64,000 nucleotides of DNA from Bradyrhizobiaceae bacterium PARB1 (GCA_002256345.1 NKIY01000011.1:111680-175679), one strand, 5' to 3'. Shown: positions 49,732 to 60,790, counted from the first letter of the stretch. Program-made: numbers and translations. Notes: generated by a model not told the origin, from the sequence alone.

Positions 49732-50271
49732 TTAGGTCGAATACTTGAACTCCGGCATCGCCTTCAGCTGATCCTTGCTGGCGCCGCTCATGACGGCGTG
49801 GTCGGGATACCAGGGATTCGGCTTGGCCGGCGCAGCCGCGGCACCGCCCGAAGTCGCAGCACCCGTGGTCATGCCGCTGGAGGTCGAGCCACCCGCGCCA
49901 GTCGATCCGCTGCTGGCGGTGTTCATCTTCACCGGCTCGTTCGAGAATTTGATCTTGTCGTAAGGCACCGCGATCAGACGCTCGCCGACGCCGAGGAAAC
50001 CACCCACGCCGATCACCACGGCTTTGATGTTGCCTTCCTTGTCCGTCAGGAGATCGTTGATCGAGCCGAGGCTCTCATTCGCTTCGTTATAGACGCTGAG
50101 GCCAACGAGCTTCGACGTCCGCCAGTTGCCGTTGAATGTCGTATCCGACGCCGTCGCCGGCGCTGCGGCTGGCGCTGTCGTGGATGTGGTCGCGTTCGGG
50201 CTTTGCGCGAAGGCCGCCGTCGCAAGCAGTGCCGAGCCGACGATACCAGCCGTCATATATCTTTTGAACAT
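49732..50271 (-). CDS. Exported PRC-barrel domain protein
   Basis: 179 residues with an N-terminal signal peptide (MTAGIVGSALLATAAFAQ, cleavage after AFA). A PRC-barrel domain (about 55-130: NWRTSKLVGLSVYNEANESLG, IGVGGFLGVGERLIAVPYDKI) is followed by a Gly/Ser/Ala-rich stretch and a C-terminal WYPDHAVMSGASKDQLKAMPEF. Periplasmic by prediction. PRC-barrel proteins bind RNA or protein in other contexts, and small exported ones are often stress-linked in rhizobia. Start 50271 has AGGAGGA. Confidence 0.85.
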   Translation of the reverse strand: MFKRYMTAGIVGSALLATAAFAQSPNATTSTTAPAAAPATASDTTFNGNWRTSKLVGLSVYNEANESLGSINDLLTDKEGNIKAVVIGVGGFLGVGERLIAVPYDKIKFSNEPVKMNTASSGSTGAGGSTSSGMTTGAATSGGAAAAPAKPNPWYPDHAVMSGASKDQLKAMPEFKYST

Positions 50272-50396
50272 ACATTCCTCCTGTTGTTGCCACCTGTCAG
50301 AAAGCAACGCGAGGTTTTCGGCACAGTTCCGGTTCCCGAACGAAATTGTCGTCGTTCGAAATTGTCATGACCGAAATTCTCATGTCCGAAGTGTAG

Positions 50397-50774
50397 TTAG
50401 AACTCACCCCAATATGGGGTCACGCCATAGTAGCGATGCAGCGCTTCCTCCTGCGATCGATCGCCCCAATCGAAATCGCGTTTCTCCGTGAACGAGGGTG
50501 CGCTGCGCAGGTCTTCGTCATCGATGTCGAGCTGATACGCATCGAGCTCGCGGTTGTAAGTCAGCAATGCCCATGGCAACGCCAGAAGATTCGAACCGAT
50601 GCCAAGGAAGCCGCCGAACGACATGACGGCATAGGAGACCTTGCCGCTGAGCTTGTCGATCATCAAACGCTCGATATGACCGATGCAATCGCCATTGGCG
50701 CGCCGCACCGCCGTTCCTTCGATCCGGTCACTGGCGATCAGCGGATGCGGCTTGGTCATGATATCGAGACTCAT
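50397..50774 (-). CDS. PRC-barrel domain protein
   Basis: 125 residues, no signal peptide. One PRC-barrel domain (about 15-90: SDRIEGTAVRRANGDCIGHIERLMID, YAVMSFGGFLGIGSNLLALPW) with a C-terminal tail SQEEALHRYYGVTPYWGEF. The second ATG of ATGATG at 50774, with GGAGG five bases ahead, is chosen. Adjacent to the exported PRC protein on the same strand, 125 bases apart, but likely with its own promoter; function unknown. Confidence 0.85.
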   Translation of the reverse strand: MSLDIMTKPHPLIASDRIEGTAVRRANGDCIGHIERLMIDKLSGKVSYAVMSFGGFLGIGSNLLALPWALLTYNRELDAYQLDIDDEDLRSAPSFTEKRDFDWGDRSQEEALHRYYGVTPYWGEF

Positions 50775-50841
50775 CATTGCCTCCATTTTGTTAGTTAGAA
50801 GAGACAATGACGAGTAACGTGACTGGTTCCATTTACCTCCT

Positions 50842-50962
50842 GTCGTCCCGGCGAACGCCGAGACCCATAACCTCGAATGATGAGGTTATGGACGGAGGGC
50901 TGCGAATACAGCGCTTTAACTTGAGCACGGGGGCTATGGGTCCCGGCTTTCGCCGGGACGAC
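50842..50962. repeat. Dispersed inverted repeat, GTCGTCCCGGC type
   Basis: GTCGTCCCGGCGAACGCCG ... GGGACCCATA; the right end CGGCTTTCGCCGGGACGAC is inverted relative to the left. An inner ATAACCTC-GAATGAT-GAGGTTAT hairpin is nested. No gene; sits between the PRC-barrel gene and the Ser/Gly-rich gene. Confidence 0.7.
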
Positions 50963-50969
50963 AAAAAAG

Positions 50970-51524
50970 TCAGCTCTTGTAGTCCACCAGCAGCGCCGTG
51001 AACGAGGCCGTGGTCCCCGAGGCAGTCACACCGCTGGCGCTGTAGGAACTCGACGTCGATGCTTCCAGCGATTGCTTCAACGAGTCGAGGAACTGCTGCA
51101 TGACGTCATTAACATCCGTGGAGCCATCAGTGTTGTCGCTGCCATCAGCGCTACCGGATGACGGCGGACCGCCCGGAGGCGGGCCACCCGCGCCTTTGGC
51201 GCCGCCGTGGCCATGCGCGAAAGCCGCTTCGAACACGCCCTTGAGTTCATCCGCCTGATCGGATGTCAGCTTGCCGCTCGAGACCTGTTCGCCGATCAGG
51301 TCGTCGATCTTCGACTTCATGTCGCCCGGCGAAGGCCTGGCGCCGCCGCTCGCGCTGCCGCGATCGGCCTGCATCGATGAATCGATGCTGTCCAAGGCAG
51401 CCGACAACGCATCCTGGTCGCCGCTGCTGATCTTGCCCGAGGTGATCTCGGATTGCAGCTCCTGCTGCAGCTTCTGGAGAGGAGATTGGTAGGAGCTGCC
51501 GGCGGCAGCCGAAATAGCGGTCAT
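50970..51524 (-). CDS. Ser/Gly-rich hypothetical protein
   Basis: 184 residues. The N-terminal half has alternating helical Asp/Gln/Ser stretches (QKLQQELQSEITSGKISSGD, DQDALSAALDSIDSSM, DDLIGEQVSSGKLTSDQADEL) resembling two divergent EF-hand-like or helix-pair units; the middle is a Gly/Pro/His-rich linker and a DGSDNTDGSTDVND stretch that could bind calcium; the C-terminus is Ser/Thr rich. No signal peptide seen. Relatives are annotated as hypothetical in rhizobia as I recall. No role assigned. Confidence 0.6.
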   Translation of the reverse strand: MTAISAAAGSSYQSPLQKLQQELQSEITSGKISSGDQDALSAALDSIDSSMQADRGSASGGARPSPGDMKSKIDDLIGEQVSSGKLTSDQADELKGVFEAAFAHGHGGAKGAGGPPPGGPPSSGSADGSDNTDGSTDVNDVMQQFLDSLKQSLEASTSSSYSASGVTASGTTASFTALLVDYKS

Positions 51525-51711
51525 GATCTGCTCCGAGAGGCTTTGAGGCTTGAGACTGGCCTGTGAGTGCCCTCATCTCGGATTAACCATGTTAACGGGA
51601 CCTTGCTGACCGCTTGCGAAGATATTGCCCTGGGTTACGCTGGGCGGGAACAGCAACAGCGGGAAACAAAATTTCCCTGCAAAGGACGCCAATCCCGGCC
51701 AAAAGGTCCAC

Positions 51712-52449
51712 ATGGCAAACGCACCCCACATCCTTGTCGTGGAAGACGACCGCGAAACGCGCACGCTGATCGCCAAGTATCTGCGTACCAATGCCTGCAA
51801 TGTCACGGTTGCCGCCGACGGGCGCGAGATGGACAAGGCGCTGGCGGACAACCGCATCGACCTCGTGATCCTCGACGTCATGCTGCCCGGCGAGGATGGC
51901 CTCAGCCTGTGCCGCCGGGTGCGCGGGGATTCGCAGGTGCCGATCATCATGCTCACCGCGCGCGGCGAGGATGTCGATCGCATCCTCGGGCTCGAAATGG
52001 GCGCCGACGACTATCTGCCGAAACCGTTCAATCCGCGCGAGCTTCTGGCGCGCATCAATGCGGTGCTGCGGCGGCAAACCAATGCGTTGAATGCCAGCGC
52101 GACGCCGAATGCCACCGCGCTCTGCTTCCTCGGCTGGCAGATGGATTTCCGCCTGCGCGAGTTGCGCAATCCCGAGGGCGCGCGCATCGCCATGACCTCG
52201 GCCGAATTCGACCTGCTGCGTGCATTCGTGGAGCGGCCCGGTCGCGTGCTGTCCCGCGACAGCCTGCTCGACCTCACGCAGGGCCGCAATGCCGGCTCTT
52301 TCGAGCGCAGCATCGACGTGCTGGTGAGCCGCATCCGCCGCAAGATCGAGGTCGATCCGCAGGATGCGCAACTGATCAAGACCGTGCGTTCCGGCGGCTA
52401 CATGTTCACGCCGGCCGTGGAAACCGTCGGCGCCCCGCAGCCAGGCTGA
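51712..52449 (+). CDS. OmpR-family response regulator
   Basis: 245 residues. Receiver domain 1-120 with acidic pocket EDD at 11-13, phosphoacceptor D55 in LVILDVMLPGEDG and Lys in PKPF near 104; C-terminal winged helix (about 135-235) with SAEFDLLRAFVERPGRVLSRDSLLDLTQG. The frame is open to 51625 but the N-terminus MANAPHILVVEDD at 51712 fits. Two bases before the kinase start, so a classical operon. Confidence 0.95.
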   Translation: MANAPHILVVEDDRETRTLIAKYLRTNACNVTVAADGREMDKALADNRIDLVILDVMLPGEDGLSLCRRVRGDSQVPIIMLTARGEDVDRILGLEMGADDYLPKPFNPRELLARINAVLRRQTNALNASATPNATALCFLGWQMDFRLRELRNPEGARIAMTSAEFDLLRAFVERPGRVLSRDSLLDLTQGRNAGSFERSIDVLVSRIRRKIEVDPQDAQLIKTVRSGGYMFTPAVETVGAPQPG

Positions 52450-52451
52450 CC

Positions 52452-53780
52452 ATGAAGCTGCTGAACGTCCTCAATCTCCGGCGGATCAGCGGCCAGATCG
52501 CCGCGCTGGTGGCGATATCGATCGCGGCCATTTACATCATCATCGGCATCGGCTTCGCTGTGCTGCGGCCGGACCAGCCAATCCCAATCGACCGCGGCCA
52601 TGGCGAACTCGCCGCGATCGCGAAACTGCTGTCGGCGACGCCCGCGGGCGAGCGGCCGGCACTGCTGGCGCGGATGCAGCAGACCTTCCCAAGCTTCGAC
52701 CTGCGCCCGGAGCCGAGCGGCCTCGTGCCAAGCCCCAATGCCGACGAGCGCAGCGAAGCGTTTCCATTTCGCCGCATGAACCGGATGATGGGGCTCGATG
52801 CACGCGCGGTGCCGCTGGCCGACAATAGAATCGGCATCGTGCTGGCCGACGGACAGAAATTCTCGGTGAGCGAAATGCCGGAACGGCGACCGCGTCCGTT
52901 CTGGGGCGCACCGGTGTTCGTTACTCTCGCCTTTGCCGTGATCACGCTGACGCTGCTCGGCCTGTGGGCGGCGCGAATGCTCGCCGAACCACTCTCGTCG
53001 TTTGCGCGCACGGCGGAGGAGTTCAGCCTCAGCGGCACCGCCACGCCGCTGCCCGAGCGCGGGCCGGAAGAGATCCGCGCCGTTGCACGTGCGCTCAATC
53101 GCATGCGCGAACGCATCACCGCGCTGATCGACGACCGCACCAGGATGCTCGCGGCCATCAGCCACGATCTGCGCACCCCGATCACGCGGCTGCGGCTGCG
53201 TTCGGAATTCATCGAGGATGAAGGCAATCGTCGCCATATGCTGCGCGATCTCGACCAGATGCGCGCGATGCTGGAAGCAGTGCTGTCGTTCCTGCGCGAC
53301 GACCGCCGGCTCGAGGCGCTGACGCTCACCGATATCGCCACCACGCTGCAACTGATCGCCGACCAGTTCGCCGATATCGGCCATCTGGTGACCTATCAGG
53401 GCCCCTCCCATGCGATGGCGATGGCCCGGCCCGACGACCTGCACCGCGCGGTGACGAACCTCGTGGAGAATGCCGTGAAGTTCGGCGGCGAAGCGGCGAT
53501 CACGCTGGTGATGTCGAAGAGTGGCGCGGTGATCGATGTGGCCGACGACGGACCGGGCATTTCCGACGCGCAGAAGAGCGCCATGCTGCAGCCCTTTGTG
53601 CGCGGCGACGATGCGCGGAATATGGATCACGAAGCTGCGGGGTTCGGGCTCGGTCTTTCCATCGCGCGCGCGATCGCACTGGCGCATGGCGGCGAGCTGA
53701 CATTGCGGGATCGTCAGCCGCAGGGCCTGATCGTGCGGATCACGCTGCCGGCGGCGGATAGCGGAAAGGCAGCGGCGTGA
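52452..53780 (+). CDS. Sensor histidine kinase
   Basis: 442 residues. Two membrane segments (about 16-38 and 156-176) flank a periplasmic domain of about 115 residues, then HAMP (about 176-228), HisKA with H238 in AAISHDLRTPITRLRLRSEF, and HATPase with N-box NLVENAVKF, G1 DDGPGI and G2 GFGLGLSIARA. The EnvZ-like layout pairs it with the OmpR-type regulator before it. No target genes are evident next door; sensed signal unknown. Confidence 0.94.
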   Translation: MKLLNVLNLRRISGQIAALVAISIAAIYIIIGIGFAVLRPDQPIPIDRGHGELAAIAKLLSATPAGERPALLARMQQTFPSFDLRPEPSGLVPSPNADERSEAFPFRRMNRMMGLDARAVPLADNRIGIVLADGQKFSVSEMPERRPRPFWGAPVFVTLAFAVITLTLLGLWAARMLAEPLSSFARTAEEFSLSGTATPLPERGPEEIRAVARALNRMRERITALIDDRTRMLAAISHDLRTPITRLRLRSEFIEDEGNRRHMLRDLDQMRAMLEAVLSFLRDDRRLEALTLTDIATTLQLIADQFADIGHLVTYQGPSHAMAMARPDDLHRAVTNLVENAVKFGGEAAITLVMSKSGAVIDVADDGPGISDAQKSAMLQPFVRGDDARNMDHEAAGFGLGLSIARAIALAHGGELTLRDRQPQGLIVRITLPAADSGKAAA

Positions 53781-53783
53781 GCG

Positions 53784-53814
53784 TAGGATGGGTTGAGCGC
53801 AGCGATACCCACCT
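53784..53814. repeat. Dispersed GTAGGATGGGT-type repeat unit
   Basis: GTAGGATGGGTTGAGCGCAG followed by CGATACCCACC, in the space between the converging kinase and polytopic membrane protein genes. Partner of the element at 49577. Confidence 0.6.
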
Positions 53815-53822
53815 TACGAGGG

Positions 53823-55280
53823 CTACCCCCTCACCTTCGCCGTCGCCCCATCCTTGCGCACGTGGATGGTCGCGAGATCGTCGCTATAGACCTTCTCCCA
53901 GCCATCGAGGCGATCGAGCAATTTGGTCGCGGCGCTTTCGGTGCGCATGAACGTCGCGTCGATCTTGTAGTCGTTGAGCAGGCGGAACAGGTTGTCCGGC
54001 TTGGCAAGACCGCTGGCGTCGTTGTGATCGACCATCAGCTTTTCGCCGAACAGTTCGGTGCGGCCATCGATGAAGGTCGGCACGCCGCGCCAGATCAGAT
54101 AGCCGCCGAAGTCGTAGTCGTTGAACACGCGGCTGACATCGAGCTTCTTCAGCGCATCGACGGCAGCGATGGGCGCCGCGCGTTCCGACGGCGTGTACTG
54201 GCGGATCGATGCGACAACGATGGTCCCTGCGATCAGGCACAGCGCGATGCCGGCAAGCATCAGCCGGTTCGGTGCCGACGCAGCCTCTTCATTCCGTCCG
54301 AGCTGTTCACCGAGCGGCTTCGCCAGCACCAGCGGCGCGAGCAGCGCGAGCACTTCTGCATTCCGGATGTGACCGAGCGCCATATAGACGAATCCGAGCA
54401 CCAGCACGATGCGCATCGGCGGCAACGTGATGCCGCGCCAGAGCACGAAGGCGAAGGCCGCGAGCACGGAGAATTCGAGCGGGCCGGCCTTGCCGAAATT
54501 TGCTGGCCGCCATTCGCCGATCACCGCGAGCGCGGCGCCAAGGCTGAGGATGCGCCGAGAGGCAAGCAGCGCTTCCCAGCCATAGGGCGTGATGCAACTG
54601 GCGGCGAGCGCCGCGATACCGAACAAGGCCCAGCGCAGCAACATGCGCGCCTGCCGATCCTTCGGCGCGCGCCAGATCGCATCCAGCGCGATGGGGCCGA
54701 TCAGTGCGAGGCCGAGCACGAAGCCGCCATGCAGATTGACCCACAAGGCCATCAGCGGCAGCAGCCAGAACGACGGCGCGCTTTTGCGATCCATCGCATC
54801 GACGAGACCGGCGACCCAGGCGACCATCACCGGCATCGCCAGCACATGCGGCCGGGCCAGCATATGGCCGGCCATCAGCGCCAGCGTCGCGGCCAGAATC
54901 ACCAGCGTCGGCGTGCGCGCGAGCCGCGCATGCAGGAAGCGCGCGAGCAGCGCGATGGCGAGCGAAGCGGACGCTGCGGCGAGCACGACAGGGCCGGCCC
55001 AGCCGCCGACATTGTAGGCAAGCGCGTAGGCGACCTGCGCAAGCCACTGCGTCGAAATCCAGGGCTGGCCCTGCATCGTGAACGAATAGATATCCGTGCG
55101 CGGCACCGCATGATGATCGAGCATCCACTGCCCGAGCGTGATCTGCCAATAGGTGTCGGGATCGTTGAGCAATCCGCTGCCGACCGCGAGCAGCAGCGCA
55201 TAGATGGCGATGCCGACCCAGAGTGGCAGCAGGCCATCGCTTTTGCGGGCTTCCGTGGCGTGGGCAATCGACATGGTCAT
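53823..55280 (-). CDS. Large polytopic membrane protein, possibly GT-C-like
   Basis: 485 residues with about ten to eleven membrane segments. A first periplasmic loop reads NDPDTYWQITLGQWMLDHHAVPRTDIYSF, with acidic Asp pair and WQ/W-type residues like the first loop of GT-C glycosyltransferases. The C-terminal 120 residues are soluble (RVFNDYDFGGYLIWRGVPTFIDGRTELFG). The family is known to me as a conserved hypothetical in this group. A glycosyltransferase role is a guess. It is divergent from the lytic transglycosylase gene. Confidence 0.65.
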   Translation of the reverse strand: MTMSIAHATEARKSDGLLPLWVGIAIYALLLAVGSGLLNDPDTYWQITLGQWMLDHHAVPRTDIYSFTMQGQPWISTQWLAQVAYALAYNVGGWAGPVVLAAASASLAIALLARFLHARLARTPTLVILAATLALMAGHMLARPHVLAMPVMVAWVAGLVDAMDRKSAPSFWLLPLMALWVNLHGGFVLGLALIGPIALDAIWRAPKDRQARMLLRWALFGIAALAASCITPYGWEALLASRRILSLGAALAVIGEWRPANFGKAGPLEFSVLAAFAFVLWRGITLPPMRIVLVLGFVYMALGHIRNAEVLALLAPLVLAKPLGEQLGRNEEAASAPNRLMLAGIALCLIAGTIVVASIRQYTPSERAAPIAAVDALKKLDVSRVFNDYDFGGYLIWRGVPTFIDGRTELFGEKLMVDHNDASGLAKPDNLFRLLNDYKIDATFMRTESAATKLLDRLDGWEKVYSDDLATIHVRKDGATAKVRG

Positions 55281-55478
55281 GAACAGGCCAACCGTGGCAG
55301 AACGACATCAAGAGCAGCGAATGACCGGAGGGAACCACAATGTGGCATAATTTGAGGTAAATCGCTGCCGGAACCGGGACTTGCAGCCCCGAGAAAGACT
55401 CAATTCGCGCCTCAAACGACAAGAATTGAACGAGATGGTTTAGGCCATCTGAAAGGCTGGCCTCGCTAAACGCGGCCG

Positions 55479-56012
55479 ATGCGATTTTCGAGATCATTGA
55501 TGACCCGTTTTTATACCGTTCTGGCGTCGGCTTTGGCCCTCGTCGCCCTCCCGCAATTCGCCCATGCGCAACAACGCGCCGACTATCAGGCCATGGCGGC
55601 CTCCCACGCTCAGGCCAACGGCGTGCCCGAAGCGCTGGTGCATCGCGTGATCATGCGCGAGAGCAAGTACAATCCCGGTCTGATCGGCCGCGGCGGCACC
55701 ATCGGCCTCATGCAGATCAAGCTCGCGACCGCGCGCGGCGTCGGCTATTCCGGCACTGCCGAAGGCCTGCGCGATCCCAACACCAATCTCACTTACGGCA
55801 TCAAATATCTCGCCGGCGCCTATCGCGCCGCCCATGGCGATCACAACCGCGCGGTGCGCTACTATGCCGGCGGCTACTATTACGCCGCCAAGCGCATGCG
55901 CGCGGAGGTCTCCGCGCCGCCGCACCAGCCGATCTTCGCCAAGGAGGCCGAGCGGCTGAAACAGCAGGAAGCGGCCCAGACCCAGCGGGCCAGCGTCGAA
56001 CCCGCGAAGTGA
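55479..56012 (+). CDS. Lytic transglycosylase (SLT domain)
   Basis: 177 residues. Cleavable signal peptide (about 8-30, ending FAHA), then a Slt-type lysozyme-like domain: catalytic Glu61 in IMRESKYNPG, then GTIGLMQIKLATARGVG and NLTYGIKYLAGAYRA. The C-terminus is a Gln/Ala/Glu-rich tail. Periplasmic enzyme cutting peptidoglycan without hydrolysis. Start 55479 or 55500 both possible, neither with a strong ribosome-binding site. Just upstream of the thiamine riboswitch but not part of that operon. Confidence 0.9.
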   Translation: MRFSRSLMTRFYTVLASALALVALPQFAHAQQRADYQAMAASHAQANGVPEALVHRVIMRESKYNPGLIGRGGTIGLMQIKLATARGVGYSGTAEGLRDPNTNLTYGIKYLAGAYRAAHGDHNRAVRYYAGGYYYAAKRMRAEVSAPPHQPIFAKEAERLKQQEAAQTQRASVEPAK

Positions 56013-56071
56013 ATGTGACCATCCCGTGAAGGCGCGTTGACACGCACGGCGGGAGGTTTAAATTAGAGACG

Positions 56072-56190
56072 TTCCGAGGGGGGCTCCGACGAGGAGCTGA
56101 GATACCGCTAGCTTGCACTCTTCATTCCGAAGAGACGCGCGAGACCGCGGTGACCCTTTGAACCTGATCCGGGTCATGCCGGCGAAGGGA
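56072..56190 (+). promoter_or_regulatory. TPP riboswitch (THI-box)
   Basis: Thiamine pyrophosphate aptamer. Conserved parts in order: GGGGGCTCC at the 5' side, the CTGAGATACCG segment near 56096, ACCCTTTGAACCTGATCCGGGTCATGCCGGCGAAGGGA near the 3' side (quoted as its pieces: ACCCTTTGAACCTGATC and CCGGCGAAGGGA). A variable stem (CTCTTC ... GAAGAG) is inserted. The 3' end reaches 56190 and the thiO ATG is at 56196, so ligand binding should hide the ribosome-binding site. Confidence 0.96.
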
Positions 56191-56195
56191 CAGGG

Positions 56196-57233
56196 ATGAA
56201 TCAGACGACGCATGCGTCGCGCGCCGAATCGGGCGCTGCGACCTCCCCTATATCGATCATTGGCGCAGGGATTGCCGGTGCCTGGCAGGCTTTGCTGCTC
56301 GCCAAGGCCGGCCACACGGTCACGCTTTACGAGCGCGACAATGCCGAGATGCGCGATGCCACCACCCATTGGGGCGGCGGCATGCTGGCGCCTTGGTGCG
56401 AGGCCGAAGTTTCCGAACCCGTGATCTCGCGACTCGGCCTGCGCGCGCTGGAGCTGTGGCGCAATGAGCTTCCCGACACGCCGTTCAACGGATCGCTGGT
56501 GATCGCGCATCCGCGCGACCGCGCCGATTTCGAGCGCTTCGCCAGGATGACCTCGGGCTATACACGGCTCGATGCGGCCGGTGTGGCCGAGATCGAGCCG
56601 TCGCTGGAAGGCCGTTTTCGCGAAGGCCTGTTCTATCCCGGCGAAGGCCATGTAGAGCCACGCCTCGTGCTGCCCGAACTACATCGGCGCATCACCGCGG
56701 CCGGCGGCATCATCAAATACAATTGCGAGGCCAAGGCCGACGACCTCGACGGACTCGTGATCGATTGCCGTGGTCTCTATGCGCGCGAGGACGATGCGCA
56801 ATCGAAGCTGCGCGGGGTCAAGGGCGAGATCATCATCGTCGAGACCGATGAGGTGCAACTGTCGCGCCCGGTCCGCCTGATGCATCCGCGCTGGCCGCTT
56901 TATGTGATCCCGCGCGCCAACAACCGCTTCATGCTGGGCGCCACCTCCATCGAAACGGAGGGCGCAGGCGTCAGCGTACGTTCGGCGCTGGAACTGCTGG
57001 GTGCGGCCTATGCGGTGCATCCGGCCTTTGCCGAAGCGCGCATTCTCGAATTCGGCTCGGGCCTGCGCCCGGCCTTCCCCGATAACCTGCCGAAGATTGC
57101 GATCGACAAGAACAGGATCGCGGTGAACGGCCTCTATCGCCACGGCTTCCTGCTGGCCCCCGCACTGGCAGAGCTGACGCTGAACTACGTCCAGCGCGGC
57201 GCGATCGATAATGAGGTGATGCAATGCAAGTGA
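56196..57233 (+). CDS. thiO: Glycine oxidase-type FAD-dependent oxidoreductase ThiO
   Basis: 345 residues. FAD-binding start SIIGAGIAGAWQALLLAKAG with GxGxxG near residue 23-28, GGGMLAPWCEAE, and the C-terminal GLYRHGFLLAPALAEL, typical of the D-amino-acid oxidase-like ThiO. In alphaproteobacteria it makes dehydroglycine (iminoglycine) from glycine for thiazole formation, together with ThiS and ThiG. First gene of the thiamine operon, with the TPP riboswitch immediately before it. The stop overlaps thiS. Confidence 0.93.
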   Translation: MNQTTHASRAESGAATSPISIIGAGIAGAWQALLLAKAGHTVTLYERDNAEMRDATTHWGGGMLAPWCEAEVSEPVISRLGLRALELWRNELPDTPFNGSLVIAHPRDRADFERFARMTSGYTRLDAAGVAEIEPSLEGRFREGLFYPGEGHVEPRLVLPELHRRITAAGGIIKYNCEAKADDLDGLVIDCRGLYAREDDAQSKLRGVKGEIIIVETDEVQLSRPVRLMHPRWPLYVIPRANNRFMLGATSIETEGAGVSVRSALELLGAAYAVHPAFAEARILEFGSGLRPAFPDNLPKIAIDKNRIAVNGLYRHGFLLAPALAELTLNYVQRGAIDNEVMQCK

Positions 57234-57421
57234 CCGTCAACGGCGAGACCCGCGAGATCCGGGCGTCGCATGTGAGCGCGCTGCTGAGCGAGCTCGATTA
57301 CGAAGGCACGCATTGCGCCATCGCGATCAATTACGACGTGGTGCCGCGCAGCCAGTGGGCGGAGACGGCGCTGAAGGCGGGTGATGAGATCGAGATCATC
57401 ACGCCACGGCAGGGAGGTTGA
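57224..57421 (+). CDS. thiS: Sulfur carrier protein ThiS
   Basis: 65 residues of the ubiquitin-like beta-grasp fold, ending in GG (PRQGG), the site where thiocarboxylate is formed. It begins [12 protein letters not shown] and overlaps thiO by ten bases. Supplies sulfur to ThiG. Adenylation and loading partner (ThiF/MoeB-like) is not in the window. Confidence 0.95.
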   Translation: MQVTVNGETREIRASHVSALLSELDYEGTHCAIAINYDVVPRSQWAETALKAGDEIEIITPRQGG

Positions 57422-57426
57422 TCCCG

Positions 57427-58209
57427 ATGGTGAACTTCTACGGCAAGACCTTCTCTTCCCGCCTCCTGATCGGCACCGCGCTGTATCCCTCGCCCGCCAT
57501 CATGCAGGACTCCATCCGCGCCTCCGGCGCCGGCATCGTCACCGTATCCGTCCGCCGCGAGACGGCCGGCGGCAAGACCGGCGATGCGTTCTGGTCGCTG
57601 ATCCGTGAACTCGATGTCGCCGTGCTGCCCAACACGGCGGGCTGCCGCAGCGTGCGTGAGGCGGTGACGACAGCGAAACTCGCACGCGAATTGTTCGACA
57701 CGCCCTGGATCAAGCTGGAAGTGATCGCCGACAACGACACGCTGCAGCCGGATGTGGTCGGTCTCGTCGAAGCCGCGAATATCCTGGTCAAGGATGGTTT
57801 CGAGGTATTCCCCTATTGCACCGAAGACCTCGGTGTCGCCATGCGGCTTGTCGATGCCGGTTGCAAGGTGGTCATGCCTTGGGCGGCGCCGATCGGCTCG
57901 GCACGCGGCATCATCAACCCTGATGCGCTCAAGCTGCTACGCGATCGCCTGCCGGATATCACACTGGTGGTCGATGCCGGCATCGGCGCGCCCTCGCATG
58001 CGGCGGAAGCGCTGGAGCTCGGCTATGACGCCGTGCTGCTCAACACCGCCGTGGCCAAAGCCGCCGATCCCGTCGCCATGGCCAATGCCTTCCGTATCGC
58101 CGTCGAAGCCGGACGCATCGGCTATGAGGCCGGGCTGATGGGCGAACGTGACTTCGCTTCTCCTTCCACTCCAGTCATCGGGACACCGTTCTGGCATGCC
58201 GTATCCTGA
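57427..58209 (+). CDS. thiG: Thiazole synthase ThiG
   Basis: 260 residues, TIM-barrel enzyme that joins DXP, dehydroglycine and ThiS sulfur into thiazole phosphate. Schiff-base lysine in WIKLEVI near residue 96, [16 protein letters not shown] and [19 protein letters not shown] are all family hallmarks. ATG 57427 has GGGAGG nine bases ahead; a TTG at 57418 is in frame but less likely. Overlaps thiE by 14 bases. Confidence 0.96.
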   Translation: MVNFYGKTFSSRLLIGTALYPSPAIMQDSIRASGAGIVTVSVRRETAGGKTGDAFWSLIRELDVAVLPNTAGCRSVREAVTTAKLARELFDTPWIKLEVIADNDTLQPDVVGLVEAANILVKDGFEVFPYCTEDLGVAMRLVDAGCKVVMPWAAPIGSARGIINPDALKLLRDRLPDITLVVDAGIGAPSHAAEALELGYDAVLLNTAVAKAADPVAMANAFRIAVEAGRIGYEAGLMGERDFASPSTPVIGTPFWHAVS

Positions 58210-58804
58210 CCGTTTCTATCCCGTCGTCGATACCGTCGAATGGGTCCGCCGCCTCACCGCACTCGGCGTCGGCACCGTGCAATTACGCGCGAAGGATCTC
58301 GACGATGCGTCGGCGATGATCCTGTTTCGCGCCGCGCTCGACGTGACCAAAGGCACAAGCACGAAGCTGGTGGTCAACGACTACTGGCGCGTCGCCATCG
58401 AGCTGAAGGCGCAGCACCTGCATCTCGGCCAGGAAGATCTCGCCGAAGCCGATGTCGCCGCCATCAAGAAGGCCGGCATCACGCTCGGCCTCTCCACCCA
58501 TGACGAGGAAGAGCTCGAAAACGCGCTCCTCGCCGAACCTGACTATGTCGCGCTCGGCCCGATCTTCTTCACCACGCTGAAAGCCATGCGCTTCGCGCCG
58601 CAGGGCGTACCGAAGATCTCCGTGTGGAAGAAGCGCGTCGGCAATCTTCCGCTCGTCGCCATCGGCGGCATCAAGTTCGAACACGCCGCGGAAATCTTCG
58701 CCGCTGGCGCGGACTCCATCGCCGTCGTCAGCGATGTCACCCAGAATCCCGATCCGGATGCCCGCACGCGGCAATGGCTCGGCCTATCCGAACAAGTAGC
58801 TTAA
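58196..58804 (+). CDS. thiE: Thiamine phosphate synthase ThiE
   Basis: 202 residues, couples HMP pyrophosphate and thiazole phosphate. TIM-barrel with [26 protein letters not shown] and [15 protein letters not shown], then [28 protein letters not shown]. The ATG at 58196 ([13 protein letters not shown]) starts inside thiG, and the upstream ATG at 58148 is unlikely. Normal length for the family; note some ThiE members act on other steps. Confidence 0.93.
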   Translation: MPYPDRFYPVVDTVEWVRRLTALGVGTVQLRAKDLDDASAMILFRAALDVTKGTSTKLVVNDYWRVAIELKAQHLHLGQEDLAEADVAAIKKAGITLGLSTHDEEELENALLAEPDYVALGPIFFTTLKAMRFAPQGVPKISVWKKRVGNLPLVAIGGIKFEHAAEIFAAGADSIAVVSDVTQNPDPDARTRQWLGLSEQVA

Positions 58805-60760
<1,956 letters not shown>

Positions 60761-60790
60761 TGCGGCGTTCGACATTCGCATCGTTCGAGA

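Noticed and set aside
51567..52451. Reading frame of the kinase open upstream across the response regulator
   Set aside because: The regulator is in another frame and fully conserved; the kinase starts at its own ATG at 52452.
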